From Mangrovimicrobium sp048323675 (GTDB taxonomy: Bacteria > Pseudomonadota > Gammaproteobacteria > Pseudomonadales > Halieaceae): 64,000 bases of DNA. The stretch lies in NCBI RefSeq assembly GCF_048323675.1, contig NZ_JBLWFK010000005.1, positions 434,001 to 498,000 on the forward strand, in the 5' to 3' direction. The translations under genes and the position numbers were made by a program. The notes beneath the pieces are model-generated. The model worked only from the letters and a program-made list of their open reading frames with translations, was not told the origin of the DNA and searched no databases. Shown here one piece after another: positions 1 through 9,334 of this stretch (position 1 is its first letter; every line of letters begins with the position of its first letter).

Positions 1-2175
1 GCGGACGACGATTTCATCGACCTGGGCCGGTTGTTCCGCGCCGTGCTGCGCTACAAGTGGGGCATTCTCGGCCTGGCCTTTGCCATCACCCTGCTTACCG
101 GGTTGGCGGTGTTTTCCATGCAGCCGGTGTACCGGGCCACCGCCTCCATCGAGCTGGAAAGCGCGCAGGCCAACGTGGTGGGTGTGGAAGACGTGTACGG
201 CCTGGACACCGGCAACTACAACTACACGCAAACCCAGTACGAGATCCTGAAAAGCCGCAGCCTCGCGGAGCGGGTGGTGCGCCGGCTGCGCCTGCACGAG
301 CACCCGGTGTTCCTGCCGGAAGACGGTGAAGAGGAGGACGGCGGTTTCAGCCTGGAGAGCCTGCTGCCGGCCAGCAAGCGGGAGCCCCCGCCGCAACTCA
401 GTGCAGAAGAGCGCGAGGAGCAGGCTATCCAGGCCGTGACCAGCGCCGTTGCCGGTGGCCTTTCGGTGGCGCCGGTGCAGTACAGCTATATCGTGTACCT
501 CAGTTATGAATCCACCGACCGCAAGCTGGCGGCGGCCGTGGTGAACGCCATTGCCGAGGAATTTATCGCCAGTAACCTGGAGAACCGCCTGACCGGCACC
601 CTGCAGGCCACCGACTGGCTGGACACCCGGATGGCGGACCTGAAGCAGAAGCTGGAGGAGAGCGAGAGCGCGCTGCAGGAATTCCGCGAGCGGGAGGGGC
701 TGGTGAGCGTGGAGGGGCGGACCAGCCTGGGCAACAGCGAGTTGGCCATTCTCTCCCAGCGGCTGGAGGAGGCGCGGCGCCAGCGCATCGAGGCGCAGGC
801 CATTCGCGAGGAAGTGCAGGGCATGGGCGACGCCAGCACCGACGAGCTGCTGACCATTCCCGCGGTGCTGAACCACAGCCTGATTGCCGACATCAAGCGC
901 GAGCAGGCCGGCGCCGAACGCCGGGTGGCGGAGCTGGCCAAGCGCTACGGCCCCATGCACCCGAAGATGATTGCCGGCGAGGCAGAGCTGGAGGAGGCGA
1001 ACGCCAACCTGGCGCGGGAGGTGCGCAAGGTGGTGTCCGGCATCAGTCGCGAGTACGACCTGGCCCTGCGCAACGAGCGCCAACTGGAACAGACCTGGGA
1101 AGCGAGCAAGAGCGAACTGCAGGACTTCAACCGGGTTGAGTTCCGCCTGCAGGAGCTGCAGCGGGAGGTAGACACCAACCGGCAGCTGTACGACATCTTC
1201 TTTACCCGCATCAAGAGCGTGAGCGAAACCGGCGGTTTCGAGAAGCCCCATGCGCGCATACTCGACCGCGCCATGGTGCCCGGCTGGCCGGTGAAACCGA
1301 ACAAGAAAATGAGCGTGATGCTGGCCTTGATTCTCGGCCTGATGCTGGGCTGCGGTATCGCCATATTGCTGGATATCCTGGACAACACGGTGAAAACGCC
1401 GGACGACGTGGTGGACAGGCTGGGCGTGCCGCTGCTGGGTACCCTGCCGAAACTGAAGACCGACAGGGACGGCAACTTCCCCCAGTTCTGGCAGAAGCCC
1501 CAGGGCCAGTACGCGGAGGCCATTCGCACCATCCGCACCGGGGTGGTGCTCTCGGGCCTGGACGAGCCGGCGAAGGTCATCCTGGTGACCTCGACCGTGC
1601 CCGGCGAGGGCAAGTCCACCACCGCGCTCAACCTCGCATCCGCCCTGGGCCAGATGGAAAAGACCCTGGTGATCGGCGCCGACCTGCGCCGCCCCAGCCT
1701 GGCCAAACGCTGCGACCTTCCCGCCAACCATCCCGGGCTCAGCCACTTCGTTTCCGGCACGGTGGACCTGAAACAGTGCATCAAGAAGGTGGGCGCCATG
1801 CAGCTTTTCGTGATGCCGGCGGGGATTATTCCGCCCAACCCGCTGGAGATGGTGAGCTCGCGCCGCTTCGCCGAGGCCATCGATTTCCTGCGCGGCCAGT
1901 TCGAGCGCATCGTGATCGATTCCGCCCCGGTACAGGCGGTGAGCGACGCGCTGGTGCTGGCCAGCTACGCAGATTCCGTGGTGTACGTGGTGAAGGCGGA
2001 CAGCACCCCCGCCACCGCCGCACAGAAGGCCATTGCCAGCATCGTGGCCAGCAACGAGCCGCTGACCGGCGTGGTGCTGAACCAGTTCGACATGAGGAAG
2101 GCCAGCAGGTATTCCTACGGCGGCAAGTACTACCAGTACCAGGAGTATTACCAGAGCAAGGAGGAGCCCGCGTAG
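1..2175 (+). CDS. Wzc-like polysaccharide co-polymerase / tyrosine autokinase (5' truncated)
   Basis: Inner-membrane protein that controls chain length and export of surface polysaccharide and phosphorylates itself on tyrosine. The frame is open from base 1, so the N-terminus lies outside the window; 724 residues are visible. A Wzz-type domain has a first membrane helix near residues 20-40 and a second near 437-460, with a long coiled-coil periplasmic part between. The cytoplasmic BY-kinase follows: Walker A PGEGKST (534-540), Walker A' GADLRRP (about 559-565), Walker B IVID (637-640), and a C-terminal tyrosine cluster (about 700-717). The CpsB-type phosphatase gene follows after 80 bp, the usual kinase/phosphatase pair. 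Family assignment is secure; the exact polymer is unknown. Confidence 0.93.
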   Translation, partial: ADDDFIDLGRLFRAVLRYKWGILGLAFAITLLTGLAVFSMQPVYRATASIELESAQANVVGVEDVYGLDTGNYNYTQTQYEILKSRSLAERVVRRLRLHEHPVFLPEDGEEEDGGFSLESLLPASKREPPPQLSAEEREEQAIQAVTSAVAGGLSVAPVQYSYIVYLSYESTDRKLAAAVVNAIAEEFIASNLENRLTGTLQATDWLDTRMADLKQKLEESESALQEFREREGLVSVEGRTSLGNSELAILSQRLEEARRQRIEAQAIREEVQGMGDASTDELLTIPAVLNHSLIADIKREQAGAERRVAELAKRYGPMHPKMIAGEAELEEANANLAREVRKVVSGISREYDLALRNERQLEQTWEASKSELQDFNRVEFRLQELQREVDTNRQLYDIFFTRIKSVSETGGFEKPHARILDRAMVPGWPVKPNKKMSVMLALILGLMLGCGIAILLDILDNTVKTPDDVVDRLGVPLLGTLPKLKTDRDGNFPQFWQKPQGQYAEAIRTIRTGVVLSGLDEPAKVILVTSTVPGEGKSTTALNLASALGQMEKTLVIGADLRRPSLAKRCDLPANHPGLSHFVSGTVDLKQCIKKVGAMQLFVMPAGIIPPNPLEMVSSRRFAEAIDFLRGQFERIVIDSAPVQAVSDALVLASYADSVVYVVKADSTPATAAQKAIASIVASNEPLTGVVLNQFDMRKASRYSYGGKYYQYQEYYQSKEEPA

Positions 2176-2255
2176 CCCTGGCAGGCACATACCGATAACT
2201 ACCCGCATGCCCGTGCCCGCAAGCACGGGCCCAGGCAACGCAGCGTGACCCGCGT

Positions 2256-3002
2256 ATGATAGACCTGCACACCCACCTGCTACCCGGCATCGACGACGGG
2301 CCGGATACCCTGGCGCAGAGCCTGGCGCTGTGCCGCATTGCCGTGGCGGCGGGCACCACCCACGCGGTGGCCACGCCGCACATTCACCCCGAGCGCTGGA
2401 ACAACACCCGCGAGATTATCCGGCGCGCCTGCGGCGAATTGCGGGCGCAGCTGGTGCAGCAGGGCATCCCCCTGCAACTGGGCTTTGCCGCCGAGGTGCG
2501 CCTTTCGGAGCAGATCATCGAGCAGCTGATGCGGGACGAAATACCCTTCTACGGCGAGGTGGACGGCTTTCGCATCATGCTGCTGGAATTCCCCCACGGG
2601 CACATTATCCCGGGCTCCGACAAGCTGGTGCGCTGGCTGCTGGCGCGCAACATCCGGCCCCTGATTGCGCACCCGGAGCGCAACAAGCAGGTAATGCGCG
2701 ACCCCGATTCCCTGCTACCCTTCCTTGAGGCCGGCTGCTGGCTGCAGGTGACCGCGGGCTCGGTGATCGGCAGCTTCGGCGAGCGGGCCGAGGCGGTGGC
2801 GCACCAGTTACTGGCAGAGGGCAAGGTGGCCGTGGTAGCCAGCGACGGCCACAACGATGGCCCCCGGCAACCGGCGCTGCGCCTTGCCTTCGACGCCATC
2901 TGTTTGCGCTATAGTGAAGAGACTGCACGCAGCCTGATGTGGCACACCCCCGCCGCCATCACCGCGGGACAGTTCGCCGCCATGGAGGACACGACACAAT
3001 GA
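2256..3002 (+). CDS. CpsB/YwqE-type PHP-fold tyrosine-protein phosphatase
   Basis: Predicted manganese-dependent phosphatase that dephosphorylates the tyrosine cluster of the upstream Wzc-like kinase. The 248-residue protein begins with the PHP metal motif HTHLLPGIDDGP (about 5-16). Further metal-site stretches are TPHIHPERW near 45, AHPERN near 140 and SDGHN near 200, all typical of the CpsB/YwqE family. Its length matches the family (about 250). The stop codon overlaps the next start (ATGA), so it is probably translationally coupled to the RfaH-like gene. Function is inferred from family and neighbour. Confidence 0.9.
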   Translation: MIDLHTHLLPGIDDGPDTLAQSLALCRIAVAAGTTHAVATPHIHPERWNNTREIIRRACGELRAQLVQQGIPLQLGFAAEVRLSEQIIEQLMRDEIPFYGEVDGFRIMLLEFPHGHIIPGSDKLVRWLLARNIRPLIAHPERNKQVMRDPDSLLPFLEAGCWLQVTAGSVIGSFGERAEAVAHQLLAEGKVAVVASDGHNDGPRQPALRLAFDAICLRYSEETARSLMWHTPAAITAGQFAAMEDTTQ

Positions 3003-3499
3003 AGCAATGGTATGCCGTGCAGACCAAACCCCGGCAGGAACACGTGGCCCGGGAAAACCTGCAGCGCCAGGATTACACCACCTACCTGCCCATGATTCGC
3101 CAGCGCAAACAGCGGCGGCAACGCTGGACCCAGGTTTCCGAGCCGCTGTTTCCGCGCTACCTGTTTATCCATGCCGACGCCGGGCAGCAGAGCCTGGCCC
3201 CCGTTCGTTCCACCCTGGGCGTTATCGCGCTGGTGCGCTTCGGCCAGCTCCTGCGGCCAGTGCCGGACGCGGTGATTCACTACCTGCGCCAGGCGGAAAA
3301 TGCGGAGGCGGGCGAACGCGTGGACGACAGTTGGCCGCATCGCCCCGGTGACCCGGTGCAGGTACTGGCGGGTGCCTTCGCCGGCCTTACCGGGATTTTC
3401 CAGCACCCCGTTGGCGAGGAACGAGCAATTCTTTTGCTCGAACTGCTCGGCCGCCAAACCCCAATAGCTATCGAACTGGACGCGCTGGGCGCTACCTGA
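2999..3499 (+). CDS. rfaH: RfaH-type transcription antiterminator (NusG paralogue)
   Basis: Specialised NusG-family factor that lets RNA polymerase read through long polysaccharide operons after loading at an ops element. The ATG at 2999 overlaps the preceding TGA; a longer in-frame start at 2939 would lie inside the phosphatase gene and was rejected. The 166-residue protein has an NGN domain starting KQWYAVQTKPRQEHVA and containing FPRYLF near 57, then a short KOW-type C-terminal domain (about 118-166). Length matches RfaH (about 160) rather than NusG (about 180). An ops sequence lies 144 bp downstream of the stop, which supports RfaH rather than a general NusG role. Confidence 0.9.
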   Translation: MKQWYAVQTKPRQEHVARENLQRQDYTTYLPMIRQRKQRRQRWTQVSEPLFPRYLFIHADAGQQSLAPVRSTLGVIALVRFGQLLRPVPDAVIHYLRQAENAEAGERVDDSWPHRPGDPVQVLAGAFAGLTGIFQHPVGEERAILLLELLGRQTPIAIELDALGAT

Positions 3500-3576
3500 A
3501 AGAGGTAAGCAGGGCACTCCTGCCCCGCCAAGTTGCACTCAATTCACTCTTCGTTCTTCACATTGTCACAAAGCTG

Positions 3577-3593
3577 TGTTCAACTGTTGAACA
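3577..3593. promoter_or_regulatory. Perfect palindrome, candidate operator upstream of the EPS MarR-type gene
   Basis: TGTTCAACTGTTGAACA has two perfect 8-bp arms around one central T. It lies 84 bp before the regulator ATG and just upstream of a possible -10 (CATAAT, 3597-3602). Size and symmetry suit a dimeric winged-helix regulator, so autoregulation by the next gene is plausible. This is inference only. Confidence 0.4.
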
Positions 3594-3642
3594 AATCATA
3601 ATAAACAACCCATTCCCGGCCATGCCCATACCAGACGGGTAG

Positions 3643-3654
3643 GGCGGTAGCGTG
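3643..3654 (+). promoter_or_regulatory. ops element (RfaH loading site)
   Basis: GGCGGTAGCGTG is identical to the operon polarity suppressor sequence within JUMPstart elements of enterobacterial polysaccharide operons. It is on the sense strand, between the RfaH-type gene and the EPS cluster it would control. It overlaps a GTG (3652) that could be read as the regulator start, which favours the later ATG at 3661 as the true start. Confidence 0.8.
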
Positions 3655-3660
3655 TCCAAA

Positions 3661-3987
3661 ATGCTAACTGAAGAAGCCCACTACAAATTATTGCGCCTGC
3701 TGGAAGCCAATCCGAGTGCAACCCAGCGTGAGATCGCGAAAGAGCTGGGTGTGAGTCTGGGCAAGGTGAACTATTGCCTGCAGGCCCTGGTGGAGAAGGG
3801 GCACGTGAAGGCCAAGAATTTCAAGAACTCGCAGAACAAGGCTGCCTATCTTTACCTTTTGACTCCGAGAGGCGTGCGGGCAAAAGCCGGTATTACAGCC
3901 GCATACCTGCAACGGAAACTTGATGAGTATGAGGCATTGCGCGGGGAGATCGAGGAATTGAAAGCGGAAATGGCGAGTGATACATGA
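3661..3987 (+). CDS. MarR-family EPS-associated transcriptional regulator
   Basis: Small winged-helix DNA-binding protein of the EPS-associated MarR-like type found at the head of exopolysaccharide loci. From the ATG at 3661 it has 108 residues. The wHTH core (about 5-70) includes TQREIAKELGVSLGKVNYCL and the wing TPRGVRAK. It ends in a short coiled coil (YLQRKLDEYEALRGEIEELK, about 82-101). A GTG at 3652 is in frame but lies within the ops element, so I prefer the ATG. A palindrome at 3577-3593 could be its operator. A degraded second copy lies about 0.5 kb downstream. Confidence 0.85.
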   Translation: MLTEEAHYKLLRLLEANPSATQREIAKELGVSLGKVNYCLQALVEKGHVKAKNFKNSQNKAAYLYLLTPRGVRAKAGITAAYLQRKLDEYEALRGEIEELKAEMASDT

Positions 3988-4467
3988 TCGATAGGGAGTG
4001 GATCTTCCATCCAGACCGGAATGTATTAAGACTTGGGATTTAGCAGCAAACTGCCGTCCCTGAAGTTGGGAGTTCTTTTCGACGAAAGTTGCGGGTTTGA
4101 ACTAATGCCACACACGCACAAACCAACAAGCAAGAGTCAGCATTTTTTTGGCAGATAAGAAAAACTTTGTTATCAAGCGTTCAAATCAAGAATTTGGATG
4201 CTTATTATCGAGATCATGGGTAATTGATTAAAATAAGAAAATCTGTGGCTCGCGAGTTCGGGAAAACGTTTTTTCGTTCCCGCGAAGGCGGATATCGAGA
4301 GAAGGTAGCACTGCCTACCATCTAACTGAAGAGATGCAGTCATCTGTCTCGAAATGACTCAACATTTAATGCCCTTATATTCAACTTATTAACAAACTAA
4401 TGGAAACCACCGTCAAACCGCACTACTCACCACCCCTGGAAAGGGTCGCAGTGTACCCAAACAATAA

Positions 4468-4768
4468 ACAAATAAAGCGCTCCATAAGTCCCAGCTTCTA
4501 CTAATCCAAATCGACGAGGGCGCCCAGCGAGAAAGAGCCTATGAACTCAGCATCAGCCTGGAGAAGTTTAGCTATGACCTGGGGCCTTTGGTAGGGAAGA
4601 GTCACATCAAGGTCAACAACTCTAAGAGCTCTCCCTGCGAGGTAGCTTGCTCATATTTGTTGATCCCTAAAGGCATCAAAGCCAAGAAGCACTACCGCCA
4701 GATAGCTGTAGTGAAAGATGCATGAAGTTGAAAGTTTGCAAAACGAACTCGATGAAATAAAAGGCCGA
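4468..4768 (+). pseudogene. Decayed second copy of the EPS-associated MarR-type regulator
   Basis: The frame from 4468 to the stop at 4723-4725 has no good start and a stop just upstream. It reads like the intact regulator at 3661: QRERAYELSISLEKFSYDL matches QREIAKELGVSLGKVNYCL, and YLLIPKGIKAK matches YLLTPRGVRAK. After the stop, the +1 frame from 4718 continues with ESLQNELDEIKG, matching the coiled-coil tail of the intact protein. Loss of start, many substitutions and a frameshift near 4718 mark it as a relic. It probably came from duplication or from the boundary of an older EPS cassette. Confidence 0.7.
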
Positions 4769-5006
4769 CCTTTTGTGATATGCACTAATCCGCGTTTCTC
4801 AAGCGATTTTTTCTGAGTTTTATCGCTATAAAAGGTCTGAAAAAATTGTTCCTGAATTCCTTTGGTTTGACTTCAAATGGGGCGTGGTCTTGAGGAAAGC
4901 TTTCGTAATAGCGAACCAGTGACCATTTCGCTCAGACAACCTCTTTTGGAGCATGTCCCCTGTATTTTTAACAATGGAACAAACTAAACTTTCGGTAAAA
5001 TTCTAA

Positions 5007-6317
5007 ATGGGTGATAGTTCACGCATTTTTAGACAAACTACAATTGCGAATCTATTGATTTCAATATTCACTGCGGTAGTTAGCATTGTTTTGTCGAGAT
5101 GGTTGGGTCCTGCAGGCAGAGGCGACTACGTTTCGCTATTTGCTGTCTACAGTTTGGTCGTGAATTTTTCGCTATGGGGTTTGCCCGTTTACTTAGCAAA
5201 AATTTCGTCGAAGGAGCAAGAGCTAGCATCAAAGAATTCAAACAACATAAGCGAAAAGGGACTACCAATTATTGGGTTGTGTCTCATCGGCGGGCTATTG
5301 TCCGGAGGTATCTTTGTGCTGTTAGACGGCATCGGATATCAAATGTTCGCTGACGAAAAGTATATTCTAATTGGTATTTTATTCGTCACTACAAATATTG
5401 GAACCGTTCTCTTTTTGTCGATCTACCTCGGGCACAAAAAATGGATTGAATACAACCTGTTTAGGGTCGTCTTTTTTCCTGCGTACATGATTGGATTGGC
5501 CTGGATTCATTTTTATTCAGGAATTGAAGTGTTAGAAGCATTTATCTGCATGATTGGTGTAAATTTATCACTTATTCTTTTTCAGACACTGAGCTGCATA
5601 AGAAGGAAGCAAAATTATCTCCGCTTGGATTTTGGATATGTAGCAAAATTGTACCGAAATTCGACCCCGTACGCTCTAAACTCGATACTTGCCGTCGCGT
5701 TTATACAAAGTGATTACCTTGTTGGAGGATATGCAGTAAGCAATGAAGAGCTAGGGGTTTGGGCGGCTGGGAAAACGCTAGCTGCCCTAGTATTTCCGAT
5801 AACCCATGCAATCAATACTCTTACATTTGCCCACTATATTCGTGACGCGAGTTCGATAAAGCATGAAAAATTCTATTCTTCTGTAAGACTAACGCTTTTG
5901 ATTTCTGGGTTCCTATTCGTTGTATTGTGGGCTTGTAGTGAATTTATTATAGGTATATTTTTCGGACCAAAATTTTTTTCGTCCCTTACAGCTGTTGCTA
6001 TGATCCTGGTCGCTTCTTTCGCGATGATTACTGCCGACGTGGTAGAAGAGCGGCTAAAGGGTGAGGGTAATCTTCAACCTACAATTCTAGCTAGGCTTAT
6101 GGCGTTACTATCGATGATATTTTTGTCCCTCATGATGAGCCCCCATTACGGGTTTGTTGGCTTTGGACTAGCATATTTATTTGCTCATCTATTTCGCTGT
6201 GTGGTGCTGCTCGTAACTGTGCTAAAGGGAGATGGTCTAACTGTCACAAAAATTATTCCGTCAAAGGAAGATATCTCATTGGTATTGAGCCTACTTACGA
6301 AATCAGGAAGACAATGA
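5007..6317 (+). CDS. Wzx-type polysaccharide flippase
   Basis: Predicted to flip undecaprenyl-linked repeat units across the inner membrane for Wzy-dependent polymerisation. The 436-residue protein is almost entirely hydrophobic, with about 12 predicted helices. It starts with the typical N-terminal pattern (QTTIANLLISI, then LSRWLGPAGRGDY near 30-43) of the polysaccharide transport family. It is the first gene of the AT-rich cluster, followed after 33 bp by a glycosyltransferase-like gene. Substrate cannot be told from the sequence. Confidence 0.88.
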   Translation: MGDSSRIFRQTTIANLLISIFTAVVSIVLSRWLGPAGRGDYVSLFAVYSLVVNFSLWGLPVYLAKISSKEQELASKNSNNISEKGLPIIGLCLIGGLLSGGIFVLLDGIGYQMFADEKYILIGILFVTTNIGTVLFLSIYLGHKKWIEYNLFRVVFFPAYMIGLAWIHFYSGIEVLEAFICMIGVNLSLILFQTLSCIRRKQNYLRLDFGYVAKLYRNSTPYALNSILAVAFIQSDYLVGGYAVSNEELGVWAAGKTLAALVFPITHAINTLTFAHYIRDASSIKHEKFYSSVRLTLLISGFLFVVLWACSEFIIGIFFGPKFFSSLTAVAMILVASFAMITADVVEERLKGEGNLQPTILARLMALLSMIFLSLMMSPHYGFVGFGLAYLFAHLFRCVVLLVTVLKGDGLTVTKIIPSKEDISLVLSLLTKSGRQ

Positions 6318-6350
6318 CTATAACGAACCTACTTCTTTGAGGCCTATGTA

Positions 6351-7352
6351 ATGGTCTCTGATCAAAAAGTTTTTGTGAATTTAGACTATAGCCCCGAGAT
6401 TGCTAGTAGACTTCTAGATAGTAAAAGTGACCGGGCTCCAAAGTGGTTTGTCTCGCCGTTAGAGTTTGCAGGATACGAAGTTTGCTATTGCCGCAATCCA
6501 AGCATCGAGGTGATCAAGTCTTTTCTTCGAGGTGTGAGACCTCGTTTGCTTTGTTTCAATCCGTCTCTGGCATTTCTCGTTGTGGCATTATTGCCACTTC
6601 CGATGGAATTGTATTCTCTATATCAGTGGCGGCCATTTTCCCGTTTAGGTTTCCTTAAACGGAGTGCTGTAAATATCATTTTGTCTAGATCTAAAAAAAT
6701 AGCCGTTTATGAGCCAGTCGCCGCTAGATATCTGCGCCGACTATTCCCTCGTAAAGAAATATCGCAGATTGGCCTATTCACAGATACTGATTACTTTCGC
6801 GCTCGAGAGGTATCAGATGAAGATCTAGAAAAGTACTTATTTGTTCCTGGCGACCATTTGCGTAACGAAGAATTGTTAGGCGAGATTGCCATAATGACGA
6901 GAATGAAGATTCTTAGAGTGACGAGAAACAAGCATGTTTATAGAGAGATCAAAAGACTCAACGCAGCTAGCATTGAAGTAAAATTCAATGTTAGTTATGA
7001 AGAACTTCGTAGACTTTATCAAGACGCTACATATGTACTTATACTGTCTGATAGTAGCGAAATTCCAACTGGGATTACTACATTGTTTGAGGCGCTAGCA
7101 TGCAATAAACATGTCATTATCAATGGTGGAAAAAGCTGTTCGATGTTTGGCAATAGTGGCTGTGAGCCGATTTTAAAATTACCAAAAAGGTATTCAGCAA
7201 ATGAGGTTTTTGAAGCCGTTTCTTTACTCAATCGGTCGATTCAGCCTTGCAAGAGCTATTCGAACTCTTCAGGAAGAGCATATGTAGAAAAAGAATGCTC
7301 AATAACAGCAGTTTCTGAGGACTGGAAAAGACTCTTTAACGAAAAGCATTGA
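6351..7352 (+). CDS. Glycosyltransferase-like protein (GT-B/GT4-type C-terminus)
   Basis: A 333-residue soluble protein placed between flippase and polymerase genes. The N-terminal half is not recognisable. The C-terminal half has a GT-B-like nucleotide-sugar site: LRRLYQDATYVLILSDSSE near 220-240 and GITTLFEALACNKHVIING near 241-260, like the last Rossmann helix of GT4 enzymes. I see no canonical DXD. It probably adds one sugar of the repeat unit. The next gene overlaps it or begins within 3 bp. The glycosyltransferase role is moderately supported. Confidence 0.65.
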   Translation: MVSDQKVFVNLDYSPEIASRLLDSKSDRAPKWFVSPLEFAGYEVCYCRNPSIEVIKSFLRGVRPRLLCFNPSLAFLVVALLPLPMELYSLYQWRPFSRLGFLKRSAVNIILSRSKKIAVYEPVAARYLRRLFPRKEISQIGLFTDTDYFRAREVSDEDLEKYLFVPGDHLRNEELLGEIAIMTRMKILRVTRNKHVYREIKRLNAASIEVKFNVSYEELRRLYQDATYVLILSDSSEIPTGITTLFEALACNKHVIINGGKSCSMFGNSGCEPILKLPKRYSANEVFEAVSLLNRSIQPCKSYSNSSGRAYVEKECSITAVSEDWKRLFNEKH

Positions 7353-7354
7353 TA

Positions 7355-8638
7355 ATGATAATAGTTTTCTGGGTAATCATTATTCTACTATTGTCATATT
7401 CTGCATCGCAGAAGAATGGCTTTTATCATACCCCCTTTTTTATGTGCGCGATTGTTGCCCTATATATTGGCCCACAACTAACTGCCTTCAATTCAGCAGA
7501 ATCATTCCAATACTATGATGAGATTGCCACGTATATTATTCTGACTATTGCAAGTCTACTATTTGCCTACATGGGCTTTTACTATAGAAAAAAAGTTGCT
7601 GCTCCAAAAAAAAATAGTCTTTCCTCGAGTTCATTAAGTCACTCCCATATGGCCCTTTGCGGCATCGTTCTCACTGCAATTTCCGCATTCTCTCTTTGGA
7701 AACTATCCTCGCTAAGCGGAGGTTTTTCGAACTTCCTTCTAACACGAGGGGCAGACCTAACTTGGGAAGGGCTCGCGGTACAGTATGTTTTTTTTGTTCA
7801 ATTTGTCTACCTGGCGGTTCCACTTCTTCTTGTTTCGTGGAGTAGAACCGGTCGTCGTTGGTATTTGATTTTTTCCATGATTTCGATGGTGATACCTGTA
7901 ATCTATGTTGTCCTATTCAATAGGAGATTAGTGTTTTTCATACTTGCTTGTACCGTTTACATGTTTCTCTTTTTTGAGAAAAATGTGAGATTTAGTCGCG
8001 CTTGGATGATTTTCTTTTCTCTGGTAGCCCTATTAGTCATAAATTCTTTTCCCCAGTTTCGATCCATTGATTTAAAAGAACTTTTTGACAGCGGGAATAC
8101 ACCGAAAGCGTCGATGGTTCAGGTGAGCAGTGGTTATTATGGTGAAACGAAAAATGGAGTGTTGATGGTTGGCGCTGCTAAGGATAATCATGAACTTGGT
8201 CTGGGTGCCGGATTCTTAAAGACTCTGATTAGAGACTACGTTCCCAGTTCCGTACTTGGAAGAGAGTTCAAGAAGGACTTATTGGGCCAGCCAATACCGT
8301 GGAATATAGTGCATTGGAAATATGGATATTTGATTCCTTCGAATGAGTTTATTACCGGGGTGTCGTGGCTTTTCTTGGAGTTCGGCTATTTGGGAGTTGT
8401 TTTCTGGTTCTTCTTGGGGAGATATATGGCAGTGCTGTGGAATCGGGCCTGTGGCAGTCGAAATGAAAAGTCTGTGATTTTGTACATAGTACTCACAGTA
8501 CCAGCGATGATTGCGGTGGCGTATACACCTGGAAATGCTCTTTCAATGATATTGAGGTCCTACATTATTTTGTTTTTGGTCCTGTATTTTTCCCAGCATG
8601 GCCGCGACAAACGTACAAATTTGGATATAAGAGCCTAA
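7355..8638 (+). CDS. Wzy-like oligosaccharide repeat-unit polymerase
   Basis: Multi-pass membrane protein (427 residues, about 10-12 helices) with one long hydrophilic loop around residues 235-320, the topology of O-antigen/EPS polymerases of the Wzy type. Such proteins have little sequence conservation, so the call rests on topology, length and position next to the flippase. I chose ATG at 7355; a TTG at 7349 overlapping the previous stop is also possible. It would join repeat units on the periplasmic side. Confidence 0.7.
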   Translation: MIIVFWVIIILLLSYSASQKNGFYHTPFFMCAIVALYIGPQLTAFNSAESFQYYDEIATYIILTIASLLFAYMGFYYRKKVAAPKKNSLSSSSLSHSHMALCGIVLTAISAFSLWKLSSLSGGFSNFLLTRGADLTWEGLAVQYVFFVQFVYLAVPLLLVSWSRTGRRWYLIFSMISMVIPVIYVVLFNRRLVFFILACTVYMFLFFEKNVRFSRAWMIFFSLVALLVINSFPQFRSIDLKELFDSGNTPKASMVQVSSGYYGETKNGVLMVGAAKDNHELGLGAGFLKTLIRDYVPSSVLGREFKKDLLGQPIPWNIVHWKYGYLIPSNEFITGVSWLFLEFGYLGVVFWFFLGRYMAVLWNRACGSRNEKSVILYIVLTVPAMIAVAYTPGNALSMILRSYIILFLVLYFSQHGRDKRTNLDIRA

Positions 8639-8676
8639 TAAATTTGCGATTAGTGCTGGCGAAAAACGTGAAGAAC

Positions 8677-9285
8677 ATGAAAAACATGAAAAAGTTGAAA
8701 TATGATGGAATTGATCTTCTGCAGGCGGCTCACCGAGCGGTTGCGCTAGTCAGGGGTATTATCTGGAGTGCCTACGCTAAGGTTTTACTTAAGAACTTCA
8801 GGTGTGGATCGAGTATGAGTTGCTTTGGTTGGCCTAAGCTGCATTATAGGAATGGATCAATTTCACTCGGTAGCTTTTGTCACTTTGGATCAGGTGTTCT
8901 TAAAGCTGGGCCGAATGGTAGCTTAATTGTCGGGGATAGGGTTATGCTGAACAGCGGCTTCGTAATTACTAGTGATGAAATGGTAACAATTGGAAATGAT
9001 GTAATGATTGGTGAGTATGTGAGTATTAGAGACTCAGATCACACATACTCAGATATAGAGATTCCAATGAATCAACAAGGCATTACTACATCACCAGTTA
9101 AGATTGAGGATGACGTTTGGGTTGGTAGAGGTGCGGCAATACTGAAAGGAGTTACTGTCGGAAGAGGTGCAATTGTGGCTGCGAATTCACTAGTAAATAA
9201 AAATGTAGAGCCGTTCTCAATAGTAGGAGGGGTTCCCGCAAAACAGATATCTTCGAGGGTGTTAACAAAGGAAATATCCGCTTGA
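8677..9285 (+). CDS. Hexapeptide-repeat (left-handed beta-helix) acyltransferase
   Basis: Predicted O-acetyltransferase that decorates a sugar of the polymer. About 202 residues, with hexapeptide turns from about 65 onward (SISLGSFCHFGSGVLKAG, VTIGNDVMIGEYVSI) and the active-site-like segment DSDHTYSD near 124-131. It ends in VWVGRGAAILKGVTVGRGA and the family tail IVGGVPAKQI. ATG at 8677 is chosen; TTG at 8644 and GTG at 8653 are upstream in-frame options. Donor and acceptor are not known. Confidence 0.82.
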   Translation: MKNMKKLKYDGIDLLQAAHRAVALVRGIIWSAYAKVLLKNFRCGSSMSCFGWPKLHYRNGSISLGSFCHFGSGVLKAGPNGSLIVGDRVMLNSGFVITSDEMVTIGNDVMIGEYVSIRDSDHTYSDIEIPMNQQGITTSPVKIEDDVWVGRGAAILKGVTVGRGAIVAANSLVNKNVEPFSIVGGVPAKQISSRVLTKEISA

Positions 9286-9334
9286 AGTTTTATCTAAACT
9301 AGCTCAGTGAATTCATCACAAGATTATCAACGCT

